From contig OX465598.1 of the NCBI GenBank assembly GCA_950022295.1, positions 93,162,001 to 93,226,000 of the forward strand: a stretch of DNA of 64,000 bases. The letters are read 5' to 3'. The position numbers were made by a program, and so were the translations under genes. The notes beneath the pieces were generated by a model. It was not told where the DNA came from, searched no databases, and was given only the letters and a program-made list of their open reading frames with translations. Each line of letters opens with the position of its first letter. The first letter of the stretch is position 1. Positions 1 to 9,973 of this stretch are shown piece after piece. Source of the DNA: Bromus sterilis. Taxonomy: Eukaryota > Streptophyta > Magnoliopsida > Poales > Poaceae.

Positions 1-3000
1 GATTAGGTCTATCTCTATAGATTTTAATCCCCAATATGTACGCAGCTTCACCTAGGTCCTTCATGGAAAATTGTCCATTCAGATATTCCTTTACTTCCTC
101 TAAGAATTTCTTATCGTTCCCTATTAGTAATATGTCATCTACATATAACACAAGGAATGCTACAGAGCTCCCACTCAGTTTCTTATAGACGCAGAACTCT
201 TCGACGTTTTGGACAAATCCAAAAGCTTTAATGACCTCATCAAATCGAAGATTCCAGCTCTGAGATGCTTGCTTCAACCCATAGATGGACCGTTGAAGCT
301 TGCACACCTTACCAGCATTCCTTGGATCGATAAAACCCTTTGGTTGCATCATATACAACTCTTCCTCAATGTTGCCATTAAGGAACGCAGTTTTCACATC
401 CATCTTCCATACCTCGTAATCATGATAGGCAGCTATTGCTAGTAGGATCCGAATAGACTTGATCATCGCTACAGGAGAGAATGTCTCTTCGTAGTCAACT
501 CCTTGAATTTGTCGGAACCCCTTCACGACAAGTCGAGCTTTGTAGACAGATATGTTTCCGTCTGCGTCAGTCTTTTTCTTGAAAATCCATTTATTCTCGA
601 CGGCCTTGCGGTCCTCGGGAATATCCACCAAAGTCCAAACTTTGTTGGTGTACATGGAGTCTATTTCGGATTTCATGGCTTCTAGCCATTTCTCGGACTC
701 GGGTCCCTCCATTTCTTCTTTGTAACTCGTAGGTTCATCCGACTCATCAGCCGAGATTGCATTCACAAGCTATCCGTAAAACTCGGTAGGTTGACGGACT
801 CTTGATGACCTACGGGGCAAAATAGGTTCCTCTTCATTCTCATCATGATCATCATGTATGTCATGATCGTTATGAATGTCTTCCTGGCCATTCTCTTCAG
901 CTCCCACTGTGGAAGCAGGTTCCAGAACAATTTCTGTTGCCGGTTCTTCCATTTGGAGTGATTGGTCAGTCACTTCATCGAGGTCTATTTTCCTCCCACT
1001 CATTTCTTTCGAGAGAAACTCCTTCTCAAGAAAGTGTCCAGTCTTAGCGACAAACGTTTTGCCCTCAGATTGGTTGTAGAAGGTGTATCCAACAGTTTCA
1101 TTTGGATATCCTACAAAGATGCATTTCTCCGCCTTAGATTCGAGTTTGTCAGGTTGAAGTTTCCTAACATAAGCCTCAAAACCCCAAATCTTCAGGTAAT
1201 ACAACATTGGTTTCTTGCCAAACCATTCTTCAAACGGTGTTGTCTTCACGGATTTGGATTGTACCCTATTAAGAACGTAAGCGGCAGTTTCTAATGCATA
1301 CCCCTAGAATGATGTAGGTAAGTCGGTATGAGACATCATTGACCGTACACTATCCAATAGTGTTCGATTACGTCGCTCGGACACACCGTTTCGTTGAGGT
1401 GTTCCAGCTGGCGTAAGTTGCGGTACAATACCACAAGTCTTCAGATGCGTGCCAAACTCGTGACTTAAATACTCGCCTCCTCGATCAGATCGAAGGTGCT
1501 TGATTTTCTTCCCGAGTTGATTCTCGACCTCACTCTGAAATTCCTTGAACTTTTCAAAGGTTTCAGACTTGTGTTTCATTAAATAGATATACCCGTATCT
1601 ACTTAAGTCATCCGTGAAGGTCACGAAGTAAAGAAAACCATTGCGTGCGGTGACATTCATTGGTCCGCATACATCAGTATGTATGATCCCTAATAAGTCC
1701 ACCGCACGCTCGATTGTTCCATTGAATGGAGTCCTTGTCATTTTGCCCATTAGGCATGGTTCACATGTGTCAAGGGATCCAAAATCCAATGACTCCAGAA
1801 GTCCATCTTTATGGAGTTCCTCCGTGCGCTTTATACCAATATGACCAAGTCGACAATGCCACATTGTCATGTGTTCTTCGTTACTAGGCTTTAATCTTTT
1901 GGCCTCTACATTATTGATGTGGGAGTCATGATATTCGAGATCCATTAAGAATAAACCATTACACACCGGTGCATGAACATAGAAGACATTATTCTTATAA
2001 ATCGAACAACCAGTTGTTTCGGATTTAAAAGAATACTGGTCTCGCATCAAGCAAGAGCCACTCACAATGTTCATACTCAACGCGGGTACATAATAGCAAT
2101 TATTCAAGACAAGAATCAATCCCGAAGGGAGACTAAGACGAAGCGTGCCAATTGACATTACTTCAACCTTGGCACCGTTCCCAACGCGCATCGTCACTTT
2201 ATCCTTCCGCAAGAGTCGTTTATTCTGCATCCCCTCCTGGGAGTTACAGATGTGAGCAACTGATCCGGTATCAAATATCCAGACGTTGCTCCGAGCACTT
2301 GTCAGGAAAACATCAATAACATGTATATCACATATATCCATGTCTCTTCCGGCAACCTTGCCGGCCTTCTTATCTTCTAGGTACTTGGTGTAGTTGTGCT
2401 CCTTCTTGATTTCCATCTCAGCAATTTTGAGTATTGTGAACAATTCAGAAAGGGTCTCAACCATTCCTTGCATGTTGTACTTCAACACAAAACTCTCATA
2501 GCTAGGGGGTAGCGACCGCAACACCCTATCAATCTCCACTTCATCTGGAATCTTAAATTCTAGATCATTTAGGCGTTGAACGTAGTCAGACATTTTGACT
2601 ACGTGCTCAGTCATGCTGGTGTGCTCTTCCATCTTTGCAGAGAAGAAAGCTTCACAAACTTCATTTCTCTCAACCTTGGCTTGAGGTGCAAAGACGGTCT
2701 TGAGGTCAGTGATTATCTCATAAGCACTGAAGCTCTCGAACCGTTTCTGCAGTTCAGCCTCCATGGCATGGAGCATACCCTTCTTGACAAGGGAGGAATC
2801 ATCCGACTTAATGAGATAGACTTTCTTCTCAGCCGGATTAGCGGTAGTTGCTGGTGCATCTCCTAATGCAGTCTCAAGTACGTAGGACATTTTGAGGGGA
2901 ACGAGGAGAATCCTCAGGGTGCGGAACCAGGAGGTGAAGTTTGACCCATTAGTTTTCAGTTTATCTTTCTCTAGGAATGATCCTAAGTTGAACGAGGGGC

Positions 3001-3013
3001 GTGGTGCTTTCAT
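1..3013 (-). pseudogene. gag-pol: Ty1/copia gag-pol polyprotein, broken, 3' end outside window
   Basis: Read on the minus strand from 3013, this is a Ty1/copia polyprotein in the order gag, protease, integrase, RT. Gag opens with MKAPRPSFNLG. The protease active site is WIFDTGSVAHIC. The GAG-pre-integrase motif is MWHCRLGHIG. Integrase shows D in HTDVCGP, D in LRSDRGGEY and E in NGVSERRNR. RT motifs KMDVKTAF (near 400) and YVDDILL (near 140) lie in the same frame. The frame is stopped by TAG at 1304-1306, where related copia proteins usually have Trp (SF-W-GYALE), and by TAG at 770-772, between the integrase tail and RT; RT resumes in frame and runs off the left edge. The gag-protease junction is short, and no CCHC knuckle is visible between KKEHN and YTKYLEDKK. 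RNase H and the 3' LTR are not in the window. Family assignment is firm; the named family is not. Confidence 0.93.
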
Positions 3014-3964
3014 CTACAAGGTTGATTCACAAAGATACATATTTAGAATTTTGTTCATAATGTGGAGTTCAATTACAATTAATTCTAAAACTCCCACTTA
3101 GGAAAACATCTCTCAATTTTGCTAAGTGATTACACGATCCTAGAACACCATACCTCCCCCGTGTGACACGACCATCAGTATGTTGTTCAAGGTAGGCCAT
3201 CATGCCAATCACATCATCCATGTGACTCATGCTCGACCTTTCGGTCTCTTGTGTCCCGAGGCCATGTCTGCACATGCCAGGCTCGCCACCACACCCTATG
3301 TGATTTGTTGCTGTGTCATACAAGGCCATGCTTCTGGGCATGCTAGGCTTGCTACACCCACCTCTTGTGAACGAAAAAATGTTTGACATCCGTGTGACAC
3401 GTGATGCCTCCATAATGTAGAACTTTCCAGGTGGTGCTCACTAGGGTAAGGACACTATGTTGGTTTTAGAGAGAGATGGTCCTGTTTCGTGCTACCGTCG
3501 ATATATCTAGCATACTAGCATAAAACAGGAAGTAAAACTGTAAATCATACAACCTATGATCCCCCTTCATGCAAAGCAAAGTTAAAACGTCTTTCTACTT
3601 TAGCTTGTGCAAGTTTTACGTGGCTGCTAGGGGTTTCGAGAGAGAGAACCGATTTTTATCCTGCGAAAACATGCCACAACACCGATCCCCAATCGTCTCT
3701 ATTACACCCCTGTCGGGGCCCTCCGTTGCAAACATCCTCGCATCGCTAATGCAGAGAGACAGACACCCCCCAGCCACTTTATATGGTATAAGCCATATGT
3801 CAAGCGTGGAACCAGTCTCGCGTAAACGCGTAAGGTCGGTCGGGGGCCGCTTCATCAAACATTGCCGTAATGCTAAATGAGTACACGTGGGAGGGTAACG
3901 AATGAAGATTCGATGCCCACATCCAAGATGTGTTCTACCCGTACAATACATCTACGCATAGCTA
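3014..3964 (-). other. Copia 5' leader between primer site and gag
   Basis: About 950 bp separate the primer-binding site from the gag start. Short ORFs occur on both strands but none resembles a known protein or has a convincing start. I read it as the untranslated leader of the copia element; long leaders are usual in grass copia elements. Confidence 0.6.
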
Positions 3965-3976
3965 GCTCTGATACCA
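3965..3976 (-). promoter_or_regulatory. Primer-binding site, initiator Met-tRNA type (copia)
   Basis: The minus strand reads TGGTATCAGAGC one base from the end of the 5' LTR. This is the usual complement to the 3' end of initiator Met-tRNA used to prime copia reverse transcription. It fixes the element's orientation and the LTR boundary. Confidence 0.9.
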
Positions 3977-3977
3977 C

Positions 3978-5651
3978 TGTTGGGATACAGGGCAGAAAAC
4001 ACAAATTTTTCATACCTACGGTACCCGAACCCAAGATCTATGCTATGTCGATGTAAAGTAACGGAGGGAATCGGTGTTCATACCTTTGAAGACCGAAAGA
4101 TGGAAACGTTCTTGTGAACTTGGTTCGCGTAGACTCTGAACTACGACCTCCCTGTCGTGTAGAAGACCACCACCGGCGAGGATGACTCCCGGTGAACCTC
4201 CGGCGATGAAGTAGCACCACAGGTGTAGTGCCTCGAGGAGATTACACACGTACAGTGCAACCGACGTTCCCTCCGGATCCCGACTCCGGCAGAGCGACGG
4301 CCTGCTTATGGTGGAGTACTCCCAACCAAGTGCAAACCCCAAACAAGGGGGGTCCGCTCGAGTTAGGAGAAAGAGAGAGAGAACTCAATGAGATGATGGG
4401 AAAAGGGGGGTCTATACCCCTCCTTATATAGGCCAAGGGGGGGGGGGGGTTCCACCCTCCTCCAACTTCCCATGTGGTACTAAACCAAAGGGGAGGGGAG
4501 GGGGTGCGCCATATGGAGGGTGGGCCCCTCCCTTGGCGCCATGGGCCAAGGGGGGAGGCTCCCTCCTTCCCCTAATGGGCCCTAAGGGGCCCATTTGCAT
4601 TTTTCCCATTTAATTAATTAATTTAAATATATTTTAATATTTCATTCAGATAATTAAATACTAAAACATTATTAAATATAATTAAACATTATTTTGAACC
4701 TTTCAAAATATCCGGAACAACTTCCGTTCTCTCCCGGAACTATTCCGGTGCTTTCTCCTATTTCACCGATGATCCCGAATCTGTCCTAGCATCCATTGCC
4801 CCTTAAGTGTGACACCCTACGGTCCGGGAAACAGCAGACATGATCGAGACATTCTTATTGATCAATGACTAATCAATTGGACCTGGTTACAATCCTTGAT
4901 AGCCCCTGCGCTTCCATCGAATGAACTTTGATCGCTTTTGGAAACCGTTAACGATACGACGTAATCCCTTTGTGCTGCGGTACTTTGTTTGTCCGAGGTT
5001 TGATCGTTGGTATCCTACATACCGTGTTCACATCTCGTTCACAACAAACAAGTTTACTCGTCCATGATCATTGCATCTCTTGTGACCTAGTCACCTGCTT
5101 GCAAGCTGTTGATGCAATATCACCGAGTGGGCCCAGAGTACCTGTCCTGTCACAAGGACTGACAAATCCCGCTCTGATCTATTAACATACTCATCAACCA
5201 TCTATTTCGGAATACCCAAAGTGCACCGTTATAGCCAGCATATTTCAGTTAGGCGGTGGGATACAAATCAAAGTCTCCTCATAGATGACAATTACGTATG
5301 ATCATTACGGTCTAAGGACTAAGCCATATGTTACAAAGTCATAGCAACGCTGAACTATGTGACTCGATCACATTGCAATACTTTAGGTGGGTGTATGTAC
5401 ATCACATCATTTCCCTAATGATATGAACTCATTGTCAATGGACTTAAGTGTCGCCATGATCAGGAAAGCTTGATCAATCAATTGCCCAATGAGATAGTTT
5501 ACCCGAGTTAAACTACGGACCATGTTTTATACTACACCTGTATTAGTATTTCTAAGTAATACAGTTATAGCACAGTATAAAACGTATTATGAACAAAACG
5601 GATATGTGACAAATATCTTTATTAATTTGTCTCTAGGGCACATATCCAACA
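3978..5651 (-). repeat. 5' LTR of the copia element
   Basis: This 1674-bp LTR has TGTTGG at the left and CCAACA at the right (plus-strand view), the inverted termini of the TGTTGG copia LTR class. The minus-strand start contains the typical TGCCCTAGAG stretch. A minus-strand TATATAA lies at about 4425-4431, followed downstream by a G-run at 4438-4450 in the plus-strand text. It is homologous along its length to the solo LTR at 23902-25694. The five bases after the right end are TCAAT; the matching duplication would be outside the window. Confidence 0.92.
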
Positions 5652-5776
5652 TCAATCGCATCAACGGATTTAGTAAACATCCCAGTCAAGTGATCAAGGA
5701 GACCTTCATATGCCTCCCATGTAACTGGCGCATCCTTGTCCTGTTTCTACATCACATCAAAACCACTTTGAGACAT
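5652..5776 (-). pseudogene. Possible gag N-terminus of a truncated LTR element
   Basis: A minus-strand reading from ATG at 5774-5776 starts MSQSGFDVM, meets TAG at 5747-5749, then continues in frame through VTWEAYEGLLDHL and FTKSVDAID until the copia LTR cuts it. The position is right for gag: it lies downstream of a Met-type primer site (6514-6523) and an LTR on the same strand. I cannot assign it to a named gag family. The copia element appears to have inserted into this reading frame. Confidence 0.4.
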
Positions 5777-6513
5777 GATTAGTAGGTTAGTGCACTAAAT
5801 CAAATCTTTTGGTGGACACTCACAACTCACTCAAAACTGACAAGAAAAGGTGAATCTTACCGTTCCAAAGTGAATAGTAATGCGTACCCGTTCGGATGGA
5901 GAACTAGTGCACGGATGTGATGAAGTGAATACCCGAGTAAAAGAGTGACCACACGACAAAGCAGGATATATGTGGTGGAGCTATAGGTATGGTACCCTAA
6001 CTACACCGAAGTCAAATCCTAGTGCTGATCGTGTGATACAAACCCAAGGAAAAACTCACACAGTGGAGACAAACGAAAAACAGGCCTCTCAAAAGATCAC
6101 CACTATGATATGTCCTTTCTATCACTTGTATATCTCTTTGCACTATTGGATAGCTCTTTTTGATCACACTTCTTTCTCTTTTTTTTGAAACTTTTCTCTT
6201 CTTTTTTATTTTTCTTTTATTTATTTATTTTTCTGACACTATTCCAAACTGGACGAAATTGCTACAGTACTGCTACAGTAATTTTGACTGTGCTACAGTA
6301 ACTTTTCTCTTTAGGCCACAATATGTCGCACCGCGGAGAAAATTTCGGGAAGAACACACGAAACAACAAACTAAAACAATGACTCCGATGCAATCTAAGT
6401 TATGGCAAAACTAGAAACCCTAATATTTTTGTATGGCTTTTTCTGGATAGCACGAAAACAAAAACGATCTAGTAGATGGATTTGGTGGATGCTTACCGAG
6501 GAAACACTGGAAA
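5777..6513 (-). other. Leader of minus-strand LTR element; no gene seen
   Basis: Between the putative gag start and the primer site the DNA is AT-rich with a T-rich tract (about 6160-6235) and three copies of GCTACAGTA near 6265-6300. No ORF here resembles a known protein. I read it as the 5' untranslated interior of the element whose LTR follows. Confidence 0.45.
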
Positions 6514-6523
6514 TCTGATACCA
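6514..6523 (-). promoter_or_regulatory. Primer-binding site, Met-tRNA type
   Basis: The minus strand reads TGGTATCAGA three bases from a TGATA/TATCA-type LTR end at 6527. It marks the LTR at 6527-about 7390 as a 5' LTR in minus orientation. Confidence 0.65.
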
Positions 6524-6526
6524 ATA

Positions 6527-7390
6527 TGATATGGGGTGGCCCGATCTTCTCAGTAAGCGAACGGTGAATATGAGGGCGATGATAGATAACTTGTATATAG
6601 CCGATGAACTCTCCTCGCTAGATCCCTGTTGCCAATGCGACAGCTCTCTACCCTTTGGATATTCACAACTTCACACACTTGCGCAACGTAGCCGTCGACC
6701 ACGAGACGGTAATTCGCAATCTACTAATTCCCAGTGGAACAACAGATCACACAAAACTTGCAGTAGCAACACTTCAGATCGATACGAATTGAAGTATATG
6801 ATTCAAGATGAAAGCTTGAAGCTATTCTCAAGAACTAGGGTTTATCTAAACGTGGTCTGACCCTAAAACTCATGGGAGCTGGGTATTTATAAGCTAGGGG
6901 GATACAAGGGCCACAGCCCATCTGATCTGCGCGCGGCAGTTTCAGACGTCCGATGGGTTTTGGACGTCCGTCACGTCGGACGTCCGAAACGTGTCGGAAA
7001 TCCGACTCTGGCGGTGAGGTGTCCTAGACTGGGAGTTCTTCTCGAGGACCTTCATGTCGGACGTCCGTCATATGTCGGACGTCTGATGCGTCGGACGTCC
7101 GAATCTTGTCGGAAGTCCGTCTTTGGTTTTAGAGGTCTTCTGGATACGGAGGTCGCCATCGTTCTCGCTGATGTCGGACGTCCGTCCACTTTCGGACGTC
7201 CGTCGTGTCGGATGTCTGAACTTCAACGGATATCCGTCTTCGTTTTGGAGGCGTTCTGTATAGACGGAAGCATCGTATTCATCTAATGTCGGACGTCCGA
7301 ATTGGGTCGGACGTCCGAAGTCTTTCTGCCTGGTTTCTTCTCTTTGAAACCGAACTTCGCCTCCTTGAGCCTTGTCTTCGTCATGGTACC
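6527..7390 (-). repeat. LTR with GGACGTCCG repeats (minus orientation)
   Basis: The left end TGATATGGGG adjoins a primer site. A minus-strand TATAAATA lies at 6884-6891. The upstream part is filled by the palindromic array at about 6945-7316. The right boundary is not sharp, because an open frame reads across it from the neighbouring gypsy fragment, so 7390 is approximate. Confidence 0.55.
6945..7316. repeat. Tandem array of TCGGACGTCCGA palindromes
   Basis: About a dozen exact or near-exact copies of the 12-bp palindrome TCGGACGTCCGA are arranged in three to four higher-order units of about 110-120 bp. Each unit holds two strong palindromes, one weaker GGAAxTCCG and a spacer that includes TTCTGxATA. 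The array sits upstream of the LTR TATA box, where repeated enhancer-like boxes occur in plant LTRs. Read through on the minus strand it would give a repeated FGRPT peptide, which I take as incidental. Confidence 0.85.
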
Positions 7391-7585
7391 TGATCATGCA
7401 AACATACAAAGACTTAGGCAGTATAAAGTTCTCATTACATAACATATCAGAATCTATTAAGAGCGAGTTCACCTGTTGCTCTATCAACTTTGCACGAGCT
7501 CTTGTAATAGGTCCAATTCTGATTTCATCATTAGGTTGTGCTTCATGAAGAGTTTGGGATGGCTTGTTAGTAGGGATGTCCTCAT
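7391..7585 (-). pseudogene. Gypsy ORF fragment with GPITRARAK motif
   Basis: On the minus strand, in frame with the preceding RNase H, the protein switches to a segment containing GPITRARAKLIEQQVNSLL and ILPKSLYVCMIRYHDED. This motif is common in grass gypsy polyproteins but does not belong inside RNase H. The switch comes right after the RNase H motif HFDGSK, so it looks like the scar of a deletion or recombination that joined two elements and removed integrase. The original gene is unknown to me. Confidence 0.5.
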
Positions 7586-9863
7586 CATAATGCAGCCGAT
7601 CTCCTTTTGGTGATGTGAGAACAATGCCAGCCCTTAGGCCATTCTTCATCTTGGACCCATCAAAATGCATTCTCCAGAAGTCCGATCCTGGGACGGGTAG
7701 CATATATTGAGTTTCAGCCCAGTCCACCAGGAAGTCGGCCAACGCTTGAGATTTGATTGCTGTTCTCGGCTCATATTGGATGCCATGGTTGGCGATCTCA
7801 ATTTCCCATTTGGCTACTCTGTCGGTTGCATCTCTACTGCCAATGATGTCGGCTAATGGGGCCGAGCTGACCACCACAATCGGATGAGCTTGAAAATAGG
7901 GCTTCAATCTCTTAGCCGCCATGTAGACTCCGTAGCACATTTTCTGGTAGTGGGGATAATTTTGCTTGGACGTTGAGAGTACCTCGCTGATGTAATATAC
8001 TGGTCGCTGAATCGGCTGCGCTTTTTCCTTCTCAGGACGCTCTACCACCATCACTGCACTGATCACCCGATTGGTTGCCGCGATATATAACATCATCGAC
8101 TCCTTCTCAATCGGTGCAGCCAGAATTGGTGCGGTGGAGAGCATATGCTTCAGCTCCTTGAATGCCTCATCTTCTTGTGGAGTCCAGGTGAACGTCCCCG
8201 TCTTCTTCATGAGTTGATAGAATGGGATTGCCTTCTCTCCCAGCCGACTGAGAAATCGGCTGAGTGAAGCCAAGAAACCGGTGAACTTCTGTACTTGCTT
8301 CAAATTCCTGGGTCGATCCATCCGTTCGATTGCGGCTATCTTCTCGGGATTGCATTCGATTCCTCTTTCAGAAACGAGAAACCCCAAGAGCTTGCCGGCT
8401 GGAACACCAAACACACACTTCTCTGGATTCAGCTTGATCTGGTAGACTCACAAATTGGCAAATGTTTCCTTGTGATCGTTCAGGAGTGTGACCCCTTTGA
8501 CTGTCTTCACCACCAAATCATCTACATATACATGCAAGTTTCTGCCGAGCTGAGAATTAGTACAGCGTTGGATGGTGCGCTGATAAGTAGCACCTCCATT
8601 CTTCAGACCAAAAGGCATGGTGATATAGCAATAAGCTCCAAAGGGGGTTATAAAGGCAGTTTTTATTTGATCTTCCACAGCAAGTTTGATCTGGTGATAG
8701 CCAGCAGTGGCATCCAGAAATGACAACAACTCGCAGCCGGTCGTAGAGTCAATGACTTGATCTATACGGGGCAGAGCAAACGAATCTTTGGGGCATGCCT
8801 TGTTCAGGCAGGTGTAATCGATACACATGCGCCAAGTCTTATTCTTTTTCATCACGAGGATTGGGTTTGCCAGCCATTCGGGGTAGAACACCTCCATGAT
8901 GAAGCCTGCAGCCTTGAGCTTGGCGATCTCCTCACCGATTGCTCTTCTCTTGTCTTCGGAAAAACGTCAAAGAGGTTGCTTGACCGGTTTAGAACCTGGC
9001 CAAATGTGAAGCTTGTGCTCGGCGAGTTCCCTCGGCACTCCAGGCACGTCTTGTGGAGACCATGCAAAGATGTCCCGGTTCTCATGGATGAACTCGACGA
9101 GCTCGCCTTCCTATTTGTTGCTAAGTCTTGCTCCGACCACAACAAACTTAGCTGGGTCGGAGGGATCTAGAGCAACCTTCTTGCTGTCCTTGGATGCCTG
9201 GAAAGCTGTCTCCTCATCTGCTCGCTTGGCTGGGCCGACTGGGAGAGGAGCCTTGCTTTGAGCTTGGGCCATTGCCACCACCTTGTCGAGCTAGCGCTTC
9301 TCTTCGACCACCACCAAGGAATCGGCCAGGTTTGCACCGGCGGACGAGCATTCGAGAGACTTCCTGAAGTCCCCGACGACAGTGATGATGCCATTCGGAC
9401 CTGGCAGCTTCATCTTCAGGTAGGGCTCATATGAGTTAAGCATGAACTTGGCGATTGCGGGAAATCCCAAGAGGGCATGGTATGGGCTGCTGAGGTTGGC
9501 GACCTCAAACCAGATCGGCCCTCTTCTTAAGTTCTCCTCTGTCCCAAAGATCACATCCAGCCGAATGCGACCCACGGGAGTGCATGACAGGCCCGGGAAT
9601 ATCCCATGGAAAGTCGTCCGACTGCGCTCCAGGTCTCTCTCCGTGAGTCCCAACTTGACCAATGTGTCCCTGTACAGAATGTTGATTGTACTCCCTAGAT
9701 CAATGAGCACTTGGGAAAACATACATGAAAACTTTGGTGCCGCAAACAGGGCATCCACCAGAAGCGGATAGGTGCCTGGATTCGACATGATGCTTGGGTG
9801 ATCTTCCCTGCCCCAGGTAATCTTGCAATCGGACCAGTGCATATATTGGGGAATTGGGGGCAT
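7586..9863 (-). pseudogene. pol: Tat-like Ty3/gypsy protease-RT-RNase H, truncated
   Basis: This minus-strand pol is in one frame with stops. The protease motif is VLIDLGSTINILY (D-L-G-S, where related gypsy proteases have D-G-G-S). RT shows WRMCIDYTCLNK, LSFLDATAGYHQI, PFGLKNGGATYQR and the catalytic YVDD in HVYVDDLVVKT. The tether and RNase H continue through FGVPAGKLLGF, FTWTPQEDEAF and ADIIGSRDATDR to HFDGSK, where homology stops at about 7585. In-frame stops fall near 9291 (TAG), 9111 (TAG), 8967 (TGA, in PL-*-RFSED) and 8448-8450 (TGA, in NL-*-VYQIKLN). Integrase is absent. The frame differs from gag, so gag and pol are separated by a frame change near 9900-9970. Confidence 0.88.
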
Positions 9864-9973
9864 TGTGGCATTGACCTCCTGAGCTCGGACCAGTGCATAT
9901 CTTGCATGGCTGATCTAGCATGTCCTCGAATGTGTACTTGGGTTCATCGGCCATTGCGGCTTCGCATTCGGCT

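Noticed and set aside
1..770. Plus-strand ORFs at 209-442 and 503-685
   Set aside because: They are antisense shadows of the copia RT on the minus strand.
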